From: Cheilinus undulatus
Taxonomy: Eukaryota > Chordata > Actinopteri > Labriformes > Labridae
Length of the DNA: 64,000 nt
Reading direction: 5' to 3'
Assembly (NCBI RefSeq): GCF_018320785.1
Contig: NC_054875.1
Location: 4,457,632-4,521,631 of the forward strand
Positions within the stretch are counted from its first letter, which is position 1. Each line of letters starts with the position of its first letter. Position numbers and translations under genes: made by a program. This document shows positions 12,101 to 20,255 of this stretch, one piece after another. The notes under the pieces are model-generated. The model was not told where the DNA came from. It did no database searches and saw nothing but the letters and a program-made list of their open reading frames with translations.

Positions 12101-14594
12101 TTTGACTCTGAGCTGACTTTTATTCCACACATTAAGAATGTAACAAAAATAGGTTTTTATCATCTAAAGAACATCGCCAGAGTCCGCCCCATTCTCTCTC
12201 AAGCCAACACGGAGACGCTGATGCATGCTTTTATCACTAGTCGTATAGACTACTGTAATGCCCTGCTCTCTGGTCTTCCCAAAAAGAATATTTCAGGTCT
12301 ACAGTTGCTCCAAAATTCAGCAGCACGTGTCCTGACTAGGACCAGAGGGCGGGCCCACATTACACCGGTTTTAGAATCACTGCATTGGCTCCCCGTGTGT
12401 TTTAGGATCAATTTTAAAGCTCTTTTACTGGTTTTTAAATGTCTTAATGGTCTTGGGCCTTCTTATCTTTCAGAACTGCTTTTACCTTATGAACCCTCGC
12501 GGACCCTGCGCTCCTCTGGCAGCAGGCTCTTAGTCATTCCCAAAGTCAGGACACACACTCATGGCGAGGCGTCTTTCCAGCACTACGGCCCTCGTCTATG
12601 GAACAGCCTGCCAGAGGAGCTCAGGGCCGCAGAGAACGCGTTCATGTTTTTAAGAGCAGGCTCAAGACACACCTTTTAGCTTAGCTTTTGATTAATATTT
12701 ATCTATTTCATTTATGATATTTATTTATTTTAGGCCTTCAATCTGTATTTATTTATGAATTTTATTCTTTCCTACCTTAATTTCTTAGTTATGCTATTTT
12801 ATATTTTAGTTCTTAGGTTTTATTTGTACTGAGGTTTTACTTATTTTTATCCTTTTATCATTTTTAGGATCTCCAGTGTTTCCTCTGGGGGAGCCCTCTG
12901 CACCGGGAGCGGTGGTCGGCTATGGCTGCAGGGGTCTGTCTCGTGGGTTCCTGGTGGAGGTTTGGTGTCTCTGCCTCATCCCTCCTCTGGGTCCTGCGTC
13001 GGTGTCCTGTAGCTGTGGGTGACTCGCTGCTCCTGGTGCAGACGGCCCCTCTGATGGCGCTTTCTCAACTGGTTCATCTGTACTCAGCCTCTTGTACTCA
13101 GCCTAATGTCCACTATTTTTGTGTGTGTTTGTGAAACAGTGTGTGTGAGTGGGTGTAAGTGGGTGCACATGTAACTGTTGTCTGTAGGGTGGTTGCGGGT
13201 GTGTGGGTGTGAGGGAATGACTCTAATTGTCTATATTACGCAAAAGGTGGGGGTGGGTGGGTTTGAGGGAATGTTTTTAATTTGTCCATGTACAGCACTT
13301 TGAGTTACATGTCATGTATGAAAAGCGCTTTATAAATAAAGTTTGATTGATTGATTGATTGAATTTCACATTTTCAATTTAACATCTCACAATTAGGACT
13401 CAAACTTAGGATTTTGACTTTTTATTTCATACTTTGAGCATTTCAACTCATTATTCTGACTTCTCCTGTAATATTTTTCACTTTTAAAAAGTTAAGTAAG
13501 GGTTAAGGGTTTTAAGTATCTTTTCTTCCACAGCCTGGTGTCTGAGGAACGAGGCGGTAAACTCCGTCCTGCTGGGAGCCTCCAGATTAGAGCAGCTTGT
13601 GGAGAATATCAGAGCAGTACAGGTCAGAGGATTTGTGTATTTGGATTAGTCCACACAATGTTTTAGGTTGCTTTCACACCCAAAATCACTCAGTACAGGT
13701 CAAATAAACTAAGCCTCTCTCAGCAAACGTGCAGTTCAAAAGTTGCTGCATTTTTCATGCAAGACAAAGCAGGAATATTTTGGGTTTTTTTTTTTCCTGC
13801 AGTAGGAAGAAGATTTCAGTCCGGTGTAAGGCCAATTTGATCAGTGGTTGTTTCCTGTTGAAGGACAGCTAAACGCTTCACCAAAAGAGCCTTCTTCTCT
13901 ATGGTTTTGGGGAGTAGAACTGTGAAAGCAGACACAGGAATGGTGTGAAACTGCTGGTATGCCATTTTGAGCTGTTTTGAGGTGAAGGTTGGAGCCAAAA
14001 AATACAGGAGCCAAATTGGCGTCCCAGCCCACCACCAGACAGACAGATAGATAGTTGCTTAACCAGAATGCAGGGGCTTGTCTTCTGTCTTAAATATCCT
14101 TGGATTTTGATGAGTCAGGCCTGAACTCACTAAAAGCTCATCATGCTCAGCTCTGGTTAGCCTCAAATAGCTGTAAGCTGAAGTTTAGTTCCTCCACACG
14201 GTCCCCTGAGAGGGCGTTGACTTCATCAGACTACATGGACCTCAGGATGGTGTTATGTAATGGTTTATTCTGTCAGTGACTCAAATTAAAGAGGACTCTG
14301 CATGGAACTGAATTCACAATAAAGCCCACAATCAGCAGATTCTTTCTATAAATACGTGTTGGTTTGGTTATTTTGGACATGAGAGCAGAAACAACCACAA
14401 CAGCATGCCTCTAATATATTTGAAGTGAAAGCAGTGATTGATCTACAGATAATCATTTAGAAAGCTTAAGAAATAGCAGTAATCTTCATCTTGTTCTTCC
14501 ACAGGTTCTTCCAAAGTTAACCCTTTCAATCATATCTGAGGTGGACAACCTTTTGGGAAACAAGCCCTACAGTAAAAAGGACTTCAGATCCTAG
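189..14594 (+). CDS. kcnab2: Voltage-gated K+ channel beta subunit (kcnab2-like), 3' 12 coding exons
   Basis: Partial gene; 5' exons lie before the window. Coding exons: 189-226, 369-448, 2311-2355, 5658-5702, 5857-5900, 6075-6161, 6449-6534, 7269-7389, 7546-7640, 8217-8337, 13534-13622, 14505-14594 (TAG stop). All junctions are GT..AG and phases join without a break, giving 312 residues. The product is a cytoplasmic Kv-beta subunit with an NADPH-dependent aldo-keto reductase fold that binds Kv1 channel tetramers. Visible landmarks are GTWVTFGG, the catalytic stretch FDTAEVY (Asp and Tyr), TTKIFWGGK (Lys), [10 protein letters not shown] (Asn), YWGTSRW, the cofactor-binding SPLACG and [15 protein letters not shown], and the family C-terminus [11 protein letters not shown]. 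From memory of the paralogues, segments such as [14 protein letters not shown] and [10 protein letters not shown] fit KCNAB2 better than KCNAB1 or KCNAB3, but the choice is not certain. The catalytic residues are all kept. The last large intron (8338-13533) is swollen by nested transposons. Confidence 0.93.
525..2175 (-). mobile_element. Degenerate Tc1/mariner element in a kcnab2 intron
   Basis: The ends are inverted copies of TACACTATATGGACAAAAGT (525-544 and complement ending at 2175), each including the TA target dinucleotide typical of Tc1/mariner insertion. The interior encodes, on the minus strand (about 1077-808), a piece of a Tc1-like transposase with the recognisable [16 protein letters not shown] block, interrupted by stops. 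Alignment to the related copy at 38.3-39.2 kb shows an unrelated segment inserted at about 1398-1985. It is an inactive relic. Confidence 0.85.
1398..1985 (-). repeat. Dispersed repeat R, copy 1, nested in Tc1 element
   Basis: This block interrupts the Tc1 element: the related copy at 38.3-39.2 kb runs directly from GTGGAATAT to GGTGGCATCC, while here about 590 bases intervene. The inserted sequence matches about 15301-15960 in inverted orientation and about 46946-47250 in the same orientation, including the shared string GCATCCACGCTAATCT. No coding capacity was recognised. The family was not identified; a non-autonomous hAT-like element is one possibility. Confidence 0.6.
2522..3546. mobile_element. 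Non-autonomous hAT (Charlie-like) element
   Basis: The element starts CAGTGGTTTTCAAACTTC and ends with the inverse of CAGTGGTCTTAAATGG. It is flanked by a perfect 8-bp target duplication GTTTAGGC (2514-2521 and 3547-3554), diagnostic of hAT transposition. The interior from about 2690 to 3350 is a degenerate array of short units built on GTGGCAAAAATGGTTAAAA, with no transposase. It lies in the intron between the GK and AEIVLG exons of the kcnab2-like gene. Confidence 0.88.
3868..4890. mobile_element. MITE with TA target duplication (AGTAAA-rich ends)
   Basis: The left end CACAGTAAATTTAGCTGAGT and the right end (inverse of CACTGGAGTAATTTTCCC) are imperfect inverted repeats flanked by TA on both sides. 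The interior has many copies of ACTCT/AGAGTAA words on both strands and no open frame of note. The superfamily is uncertain; TA duplication suggests Tc1/mariner or a similar group. Confidence 0.5.
5377..5459. repeat. Polypyrimidine (TTTTCTCTTC) tract
   Basis: An almost uninterrupted run of C and T, built from CTTTTCTCTTCTTTTT-like units, lies in the intron before the exon at 5658. It is low-complexity sequence. Confidence 0.75.
6645..6791. mobile_element. Short hAT-like remnant
   Basis: CAGTGGTTCTCAACTGGTC at the left and CCAGTTGAGAACCAGTG at the right form near-perfect inverted ends of the MER5/Charlie type. The 8 bases outside the two ends do not match each other, so the insertion boundaries are not proved. 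No coding sequence. Confidence 0.5.
6806..7135. repeat. Degenerate GGCAAAAA short-unit array
   Basis: Repeated words of the type GTGGCAAAAACGG and GGTCAAAGAGCAGC fill this intronic stretch. They strongly resemble the interior of the hAT element at 2522-3546, so this is probably the core of a second member of that family that has lost its ends. Confidence 0.55.
8850..9170. mobile_element. MITE family G, copy 1
   Basis: It begins GGATGCACAACATTACTG and shares scattered long matches with 33721-34086, including CAGCTCCACTT and CAGGAGAC near the same relative positions. Non-coding, probably a hAT-type MITE. The right end is degraded. Confidence 0.5.
9595..13361 (+). mobile_element. L2/CR1-clade non-LTR retrotransposon (LINE)
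   Basis: A nearly complete element in the same orientation as the host gene. It has a non-coding 5' part, one long ORF with endonuclease and reverse transcriptase, a GC-rich then T-rich 3' UTR, and a 3' terminus AGCGCTTTATAAATAAAG followed by a TTGA/GATT microsatellite (13342-13361) typical of L2-type tails. Flanking hAT sequence shows similar ACATTTTTCAA / ACATTTTCAA words on both sides, a possible imperfect target duplication. The precise 5' boundary is inferred from the colinear empty repeat at 51.4-51.7 kb. Confidence 0.85.
9905..12679 (+). CDS. L2-type LINE ORF2: APE endonuclease and reverse transcriptase
   Basis: A 924-residue uninterrupted frame. The N-terminal about 230 residues form an apurinic-like endonuclease ([33 protein letters not shown]). 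The middle is a reverse transcriptase with [17 protein letters not shown], the catalytic [26 protein letters not shown] and [10 protein letters not shown] blocks. The C-terminal part has [23 protein letters not shown] and [10 protein letters not shown], typical of L2/CR1. ATG 9905 was taken as the start; the true N-terminus could differ. Near the end the frame reads [12 protein letters not shown] and stops, whereas the +2 frame at about 12648-12680 reads KSRLKTHLL, the usual family ending. A one-base indel has therefore altered only the last dozen residues. The element provides its own retrotransposition enzyme and is not part of the host gene's product. Confidence 0.93.
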   Translation: MALLNVRSLLNKTFIINDLILEHKLDCLFLTETWLGADAPVVLTEASPPDFNFAFSTRSGKRGGGTASISTNTLPTKPILFEHYTSFEYHSIVFNNPTILCVTVYRPPKRCSLFIPQFSEFLSILHNSYNMIILIGDFNLHIDNILDPVASEFLNILNYMDFTQHVMQPTHNRGHTLDLVITYGLSTSVSSVVDLAVSDHYCVFFNITVFIQRETSVRTVRKRHLTPEVAANFIQVLEKYPPVVLPAPCDFIVDNFTSRLQYALNSVAPLKLKKARPKPIAPWRNEVKKLKRNCRAAERKWRKSKITVNFQIYNEHLKAYNFAVRNARNSYFAKIITNHKNNPKVLFSTIDHLFNPDFIQLQITPTNTLCEEFAAHFGGKIDTIRCDILSSRTSAFNTSEFLSLPEETLDSFVLVNAEMLDEVFSSVKPTTCLLDPIPTSFFKSFYGSFRDELLNMMNCSLQTGVFPAAFKAAVVRPLLKKSNLDFNDFNNYRPVSNLPFLSKILEKLVFIQLNYFLDTHGIHEECQSGFRVNHSTETALTKILNDFRLNYDSQKVTVLVLLDLSAAFDTVDHTILLNRLKHLVGLSGTVHKWFTSYLTDRTFMVSVDTCSSKVHKITCGVPQGSILGPVLFNLYMLPLGGVIRRHGINFHSYADDTQLYISMSPDDTRPMDALFNCILDIKSWMAENFLQLNQDKTEVLAIGPEALREKILPKLQALSFNPSSQVKNLGVIFDSELTFIPHIKNVTKIGFYHLKNIARVRPILSQANTETLMHAFITSRIDYCNALLSGLPKKNISGLQLLQNSAARVLTRTRGRAHITPVLESLHWLPVCFRINFKALLLVFKCLNGLGPSYLSELLLPYEPSRTLRSSGSRLLVIPKVRTHTHGEASFQHYGPRLWNSLPEELRAAENAFMFLRAGSRHTF

Positions 14595-14831
14595 AAGAAG
14601 ACCAGATGAATAATCACACCACCCTCTGTTCGTCAAAAAGAAGCCTTTGAATGAGAGAGAGCATGGTGCAGCTAACAGTAAAAAAAAAACACAGGAAAAC
14701 GTGCCATTTAAAATTTCACTAAGTCGATGCACTTTCAGTCCAGTTTCTTGATCATATTTGCACTAAAAGCCACTAGAATATTAAGTTTTATAATATGCAA
14801 TACTCATTATTGTAGCCTAAACATTGCCATC

Positions 14832-14837
14832 AATAAA
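14832..14837 (+). promoter_or_regulatory. Candidate poly(A) signal of the kcnab2-like gene
   Basis: A canonical AATAAA lies 238 bases after the kcnab2-like stop codon, within otherwise non-coding sequence. It is the first such hexamer downstream and would give a short 3' UTR. No transcript evidence is available. Confidence 0.45.
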
Positions 14838-15300
14838 GACTAAGGTTAAAATCGCCTAGAAGCTGAGAAGTCACTTTAAAACAAGCTAAGCTTTGAGTAA
14901 AAACTGAGTCATAGTTCTGTGTTGTAACTTTGCTCCACGTATGTTAAATTTGCACACCACAGGCTGATGCTTCCTGCAAAAAACATGCAACTAAAATTGA
15001 GAGCAACTTGGAGCAACAGTAATCCATCCAGTTAGACGTGTTGCACCAAAACTACGGAGCAGATTGTGATTGACGCTGGTTGGTTGCTGTAGATTTATAC
15101 ACATAGATGACATCTGGGCCGCTGCTGTTCAACACAGATATATGTCTATGCTGGCACCATTGTGGGGAAACACTGTATTATAATGGCCTTTATGATACAG
15201 TTTTACTGTTTTTATATCCAGTGTGTTATGAGTACATTAAACATGGTCAGACTTCCCACCTCTCCAGACTTAGATCCTCTTTAGACCTTGCATTTACATG

Positions 15301-15960
15301 ACCTTGCAAAGCAGATGGATATGCCCGTTTCTGTGTTTTGCACTAGTGAATCCATCTTGCAAAACTCCCATCTGAACTGTTTGGGCCTGGATAGAAAGTG
15401 ACAGGACCAATCAGTATCAAGGGGCAGTCCTTTGGGCACGGCGGAGTCATGACGTAAGCAAGCAGCAACAAGAGGCCGGTGCAGTTATGATATATATATA
15501 TATATATATCTATATATCTATATATATATATCTATATATCTATATATATATAGATATATCTATATATCTATATATATATAGATATATAGATATATATTAG
15601 ATTAGTGTGGATGCTGCTAAAGCGCCAGTTTTATCACAAGTTGACAACATTTAAAGAAGAACCAAGAACAGCAGCGAGTTGTCTTCTTTTTAAAAATGAC
15701 AAAAGTCGTGTACCGACATGGCTACAGTCACCATGGTTCGCGTTATTCAGTTCTCTATGGAGTTTACTCAGTGGTTGTGGCCATGTCACGTTTTGTTGCT
15801 TCGACCGGTCCGGGAAGATGTGACAGACAGAACATTCATCCAATCACCCTCCAAGTTTTTTTCAAAGCCTCTGCCCTTTCCCAAATGCTGTCTATGAGTG
15901 GTTTAGCAGATGGATGTGTGAAACAAATTCATTTGGCGTGCCAGGTTAGCATTTACGTGG
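15301..15960 (+). repeat. Dispersed repeat R, copy 2
   Basis: Inverted relative to the copy at 1398-1985. Shared blocks include CCCATCTGAACTGTTTGGGC, GTGACAGGACCAATCAG and, at the far end, CTGCCCTTTCCCAAATGCT. It is interrupted by an expanded TA-rich microsatellite at 15489-15599. Non-coding. Confidence 0.6.
15489..15599. repeat. TATATATC microsatellite
   Basis: About 110 bases of TATATA and TATC/GATA words, largely self-complementary and able to fold back. It lies within repeat R copy 2 and is absent from copies 1 and 3. Confidence 0.95.
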
Positions 15961-16622
15961 TTTAGCATCCTGCTCGCGTTTTTGGGCATTCAGATACCAA
16001 GTAGTAATTCTCAATGTTAGATCTGGTTTCTCCTCAAACTGGTCTGTGAACTTTTTTAATGTTTTCGATAACTCAGACTGGGTCTGGTTGTCCTCATCCA
16101 GGTTGATTTAGTAGAGTGAAGGCAATAACTGCTGGGACAAATTAAAGACCACTTCAACTGAACTTCTAACTTTGCAAAGCAAATGGACCGTCCAGATTTC
16201 ATGGCCGTCATCTGGTGGCTCCATCTTGCAAAGCTTCAAGAAAGTAGTAGCAACAGGCGTAGCCAAATTGTACTGTATGCCTGAAAACTCTGGCTACTGC
16301 AGGTGAAGCAATTAGTTCTGATGAAGATGCCATTTTTGCCAGAACTGGATATTTCTTTGCTAAAAGAGGAGCAAGGAGCTGCACTGAAAGCTCTTCTTTC
16401 TTGCTTGCTGGAAAGTTTTTTTTGCTCTTCTCCTGACTGACTTCTTTAAGAGTTTAATTTACCATCTGGCTCCAGGGTTAGTGAACGACAATAACAGCTG
16501 TCTGCGGAGCTCATGCTATGTTTAACTGCTCTGATTGGGCTGTATCAAGTGTTACAGACAGAAAGCCCTTCCAGTCAATTTCTAAGACTTTTGGAAAGGT
16601 TCTGCTCAAACACCGTCTATGT

Positions 16623-17265
16623 CAATGGTTCCCCAAATGGGTCATGGGAGCCCCCAGGTGGGCGGACATGGCAAGACCAGCTGATGACTTTAGCATAGGA
16701 GAAGAGGAGCAATTCATTGGTGTCACCTCAGAATCAAAAATGCAGGCTGCAGCTCAAGTCCAAGACATTGTCTGCATTTTTGATTGGAGTGGAAAAAGAG
16801 TACCCACTTCCCGGCAGGATAGCCCTGGCCAAACTCTTCCTTTTTGCAACATCCTACCAGTGCGAGATGGGTTTTTCTGTTGTTACGTCAACCAGTACAA
16901 AATACAGATAAAAGCTGGACACTGAAAATGAACAGAGAGTGGTAGTCTCACAACTGCACCCAGGACCCGAGAAGATGTGTAGCACAAAACAAGCTCACAG
17001 TGGTCTGAAATTATTGCAGGACTGGAAGTAGAACTCATTCTTGTTTTTCAGGGAATTGTTCTTCTTCAGAGAGTCAAATTTTAAAAACAAAATTCAGATC
17101 TAAACTGAGATAAATGGAAAAATAGGAACTTGTTGGCAAAAATCAGGGCTGACAGTGTGTTTTTCTTACATTTACATGTTGATTTGTACAGTAAGGGGTG
17201 GGGGTGCTTGAAGACATTTTCTGCTGCCAAAGGGGGGCCTGGCATGAGAAGTTTGGGAACCACTG
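16623..17265. mobile_element. Non-autonomous hAT element with perfect TSD
   Basis: The left end is CAATGGTTCCCCAAATGGGT; the right end is the inverse of CAGTGGTTCCCAAACTTC. Flanks carry an exact 8-bp duplication GTCTATGT (16615-16622 and 17266-17273). The 643-bp interior has only short frames, none recognised as transposase. Confidence 0.87.
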
Positions 17266-17273
17266 GTCTATGT

Positions 17274-19133
17274 GGTGTTGCCCCGAAAGATGTGAAATAT
17301 ATCCAATGCCATGGATATGAGAAAAAGGCTATCCGGTGTGTCAGTTTATGGTGTTCCCTCAGTAAGCAAAAGTGTGTTTTATGAACATCTGTTTGGCCTC
17401 TTTTTAGAGATCAGATCATTCGTCTCAGCTAAGTTGTAAAAGTTGGTCTTTGGATTCCTACAATGCTCCTTATTTGGTAACATTTTGGCCTTTTTGTCTA
17501 CCAAAATATGGGAAAAGGAAGCTGGCTCTCAAACAGGAGCCAGCTCCAGTCTTTTACATAAAGGAGATGGCTCTCAAAACCGGCTCAATGAGCAATACAC
17601 CGCTACTCGCTTGTCTTGAATTGAGTTGTAATTTAAATCCAACGAATATCCCGCGTGTTAATTTGCTAAATAGTTTATCGCTTTGTCTTAAAGGTATGTT
17701 TATGACAGGCAGGTGGGTGAGCTCTGATATCAGGTTGCCACTAAAGCTGTATTGTTAATGCAAGTGTAAGTGCAGTCAACCTGGTATCCAAATGCCTTGA
17801 ATGGATAAATAAAAGAAAGACAACCCCTTATATTAATTTCAAGCTGCAGCCACCCCTTCAAAACTGTTCCTGTGCATGTCAGAGGCCCAAAACATCTATG
17901 TGTGTATATCTATGGTTAGTTTCCAGCTGACACGCTCAGTGAGTCTCCCTTTCTAAAGTTGCACTGTTCATATTTTATGACTAATTCCAACTACAGTAAA
18001 TCCTTTACATTGATATGCTCTGACTTTACACTGCCTCATTAATTCAATTGTCTGAATTGTCAGAAGTGCACAGAGAAGCTAAACACAGAGGCAGGCAGAC
18101 AATCACGCCAGGTTTCAGTTTGGGTTTTTGATTGCAGAGCGTTGCAGACACACCACTGCATAATTACACATCGGCTCCAGCACAGACTAAGATTCAACGC
18201 ACAATTATAAACCAGACTTCAGTTTAACTTCATGTCCCAAACCAGGGTTATTCTGCCTATAAACTGCTGCCTCAGCATGTCGCACACATGCATGTTGCAT
18301 GTGTGTGCAACCTCTTTACACGTTACACAAAACCTGTGAAGATACTGAGCACAAAAACAACGATGAATGCATTAGCCTTTTCTGTGTCATAGTGAGAGGA
18401 ATGCTTGAACACAGAACTGTTGTCTGGATAGAGTTCTTATGAAAGACTTGAATAAATGTTAGACACTGTTTTATCCATGTCATCAAACTTACATTTATGC
18501 AGTCTGAGATGCTGTCTATTTTATTTTCAATCTTTGATTTGTCATTATTGTTGTGTTGACTTTTAATAAAATGTTTCCTGCAAAATTTTGTCAGACTCTC
18601 TGTGATGTTACCTGTTATCAAAACACTAATAACCCAATAAAAATTACAGTTTTGAGACATTCAATAGAAATGAAAACTTGGTTTAAACTGACATGTTGGC
18701 TTCTGTTTGGCTGTTCTGTCTTAACTGGTGACCAGTCCAGGATCTCCACTGCCTCTAACCCGATGACGGTTACGACTGGTCCCAGGCTCCCTGTGCCCCT
18801 GAAGGGAATAAGTGGACAGATGCATGGATGTTCTATCTTAGCTGATGTGAAACCTCAGCCATGAGCATGTTATGGCTGTATGCACAAACATAAATGACAG
18901 GGAAACTCATAAGCCAGAGATGCAAACATAAATAACGACTTGTACTTACTTTTCTGTAAGGTGAAGGCATTTCTAGTCCAATCTAGACTTTTTAACTCAT
19001 TAGAATGGTTTTAGGATGTTTTTTAATACAGTTACACAACGGAGAATATTTTTTCTTGGATACAAGTACAGCTTAAATAGGCTGCTATTAAAGTCTAAAG
19101 ATAATTCTGGGTTGATGTTGGATCAATGGTCTA
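17274..19133. other. Intergenic sequence, no feature recognised
   Basis: Downstream of the kcnab2-like gene. Both strands were scanned for exon-like conserved peptides and inverted-repeat ends; none was convincing. Short frames here lack splice signals in phase and any recognisable family motif. Confidence 0.6.
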
Positions 19134-19567
19134 AATTGACACCGATGCGGGGTCTGGGACCACTTGCAACCTGGTGTCTGGCATTATTTGGGAGAGGGTG
19201 CCAAGGATGTCAGCAGGTGCAAAGCTTTCTGTGCTCTTGAGGCCTTGGTTCCCATCTTGGATCTGGGACCACTTGGGGGTACCAAGGATCTCACAAGAAG
19301 CAAAGCAATGTCTGCTCTTAAAGCCTAGGTTCCCTCCTGGGGTCCAGGGCCACTTGGGGTTTGGGGGAACCAAGAATCTCGCCAGGTGGAAAGCTATGTC
19401 TGCTCTTAAAGCCTTAGATCCCTCCTGAGGTTCGGTACCACATGAGGGGGTACCAAGGATCTCGGCAGGTGCAAAGCTATGTCTCCTCTTAAAGCCTTAG
19501 TTCCCTCCTGGGGTCTGATACCACTTGGAGTGGTTGAAGGGTGCCAAGGATCTTAGGGGCTGCAAGA
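19134..19567. repeat. Minisatellite, about five units of 81-90 bp
   Basis: Successive degenerate units share AAAGC.ATGTCTGCTCTTAA, then CTTGGTTCCC-like, CTGGGACCACTTGGGG and TACCAAGGATCTC words. The AAAGC word recurs at about 19220, 19301, 19388 and 19471, giving spacings of about 81, 87 and 83. A partial unit precedes the first. Non-coding tandem array. Confidence 0.88.
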
Positions 19568-19825
19568 CTGCAAGGCTTAGGTTGAAGGTTTAAGATGCAT
19601 GACCTTGTCCTCTATCCTGCTACTTACAAACATTATCAATCACATTTGGCATCTGCCCAAAAACAGTCTTTTACAGTGCTGAGACCTAGCAGGAAAGATT
19701 AGGACTGACAATTCAACACAGCCCCAGTTTCATTTATTTAAACGTCCTACTCTTCTGGGTTCTGAATTGCAAATCTGGTGTAAAAAATGACATCCAGTGA
19801 AATTATTTACAAAACATTAGCACTC

Positions 19826-20247
19826 TAGGGCTGTCACCTTTTATAAAAAACAACTTCCAACAAATTTAGAAAATGACGTCACGTTCGAATATATTCGAAC
19901 CCCCCCTCCACACCGCAACCCAACTCACATACACAGTAAAATCCAAAATACTTCCACACAGCGCTTTTAAGATGTTTTGGTGTCTTAATTGTCCATTCGT
20001 TGCTTCACTTACGAAGGCCTTCCATTGTAAAATAGCATAGAAAATAGCAAATAGAGTCCTAATGGAGGTTGAGGGCATAAAACGGACAAGTTTCTCTGAG
20101 GGCGCCCTCTGCTGGATCGAATAGCGACTACTTTAGACTGCATGATGCACTGATAGAGGGTGTATTTTGACTTCGAATGTCTCATTTCAGTTCGGATATG
20201 AACTTTTACTCTCAGGTTCGAATTTCGAATAAAAAGTGACAGCCCTA
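19826..20247. mobile_element. hAT-type MITE (TAGGGCTGTCAC ends)
   Basis: The ends TAGGGCTGTCACC and GTGACAGCCCTA are inverted. Flanks TAGCACTC (19818-19825) and CAGCACTC (20248-20255) are an 8-bp duplication with one mismatch. The interior contains TTCGAATATATTCGAA-like palindromic words and no coding capacity. Confidence 0.85.
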
Positions 20248-20255
20248 CAGCACTC

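Larger units (their letters stand above)
9333..13485 (+). mobile_element. hAT-like repeat split by the LINE insertion
   Basis: The left part (9333 to about 9595) starts CAGGGGTGTCAAACTCAAGG. The right part (about 13362-13485) carries ACTCAAACTTAGGATTTTGA. Together they are colinear with the inverted copy at 51423-51741, which is uninterrupted. The L2 LINE at 9595-13361 therefore landed inside this older repeat. No transposase is visible. Confidence 0.65.

Noticed and set aside
189-14594. Assignment as KCNAB1 or KCNAB3
   Set aside because: Several stretches ([24 protein letters not shown]) are closer to KCNAB2; left as kcnab2-like because teleost duplicates were not compared.
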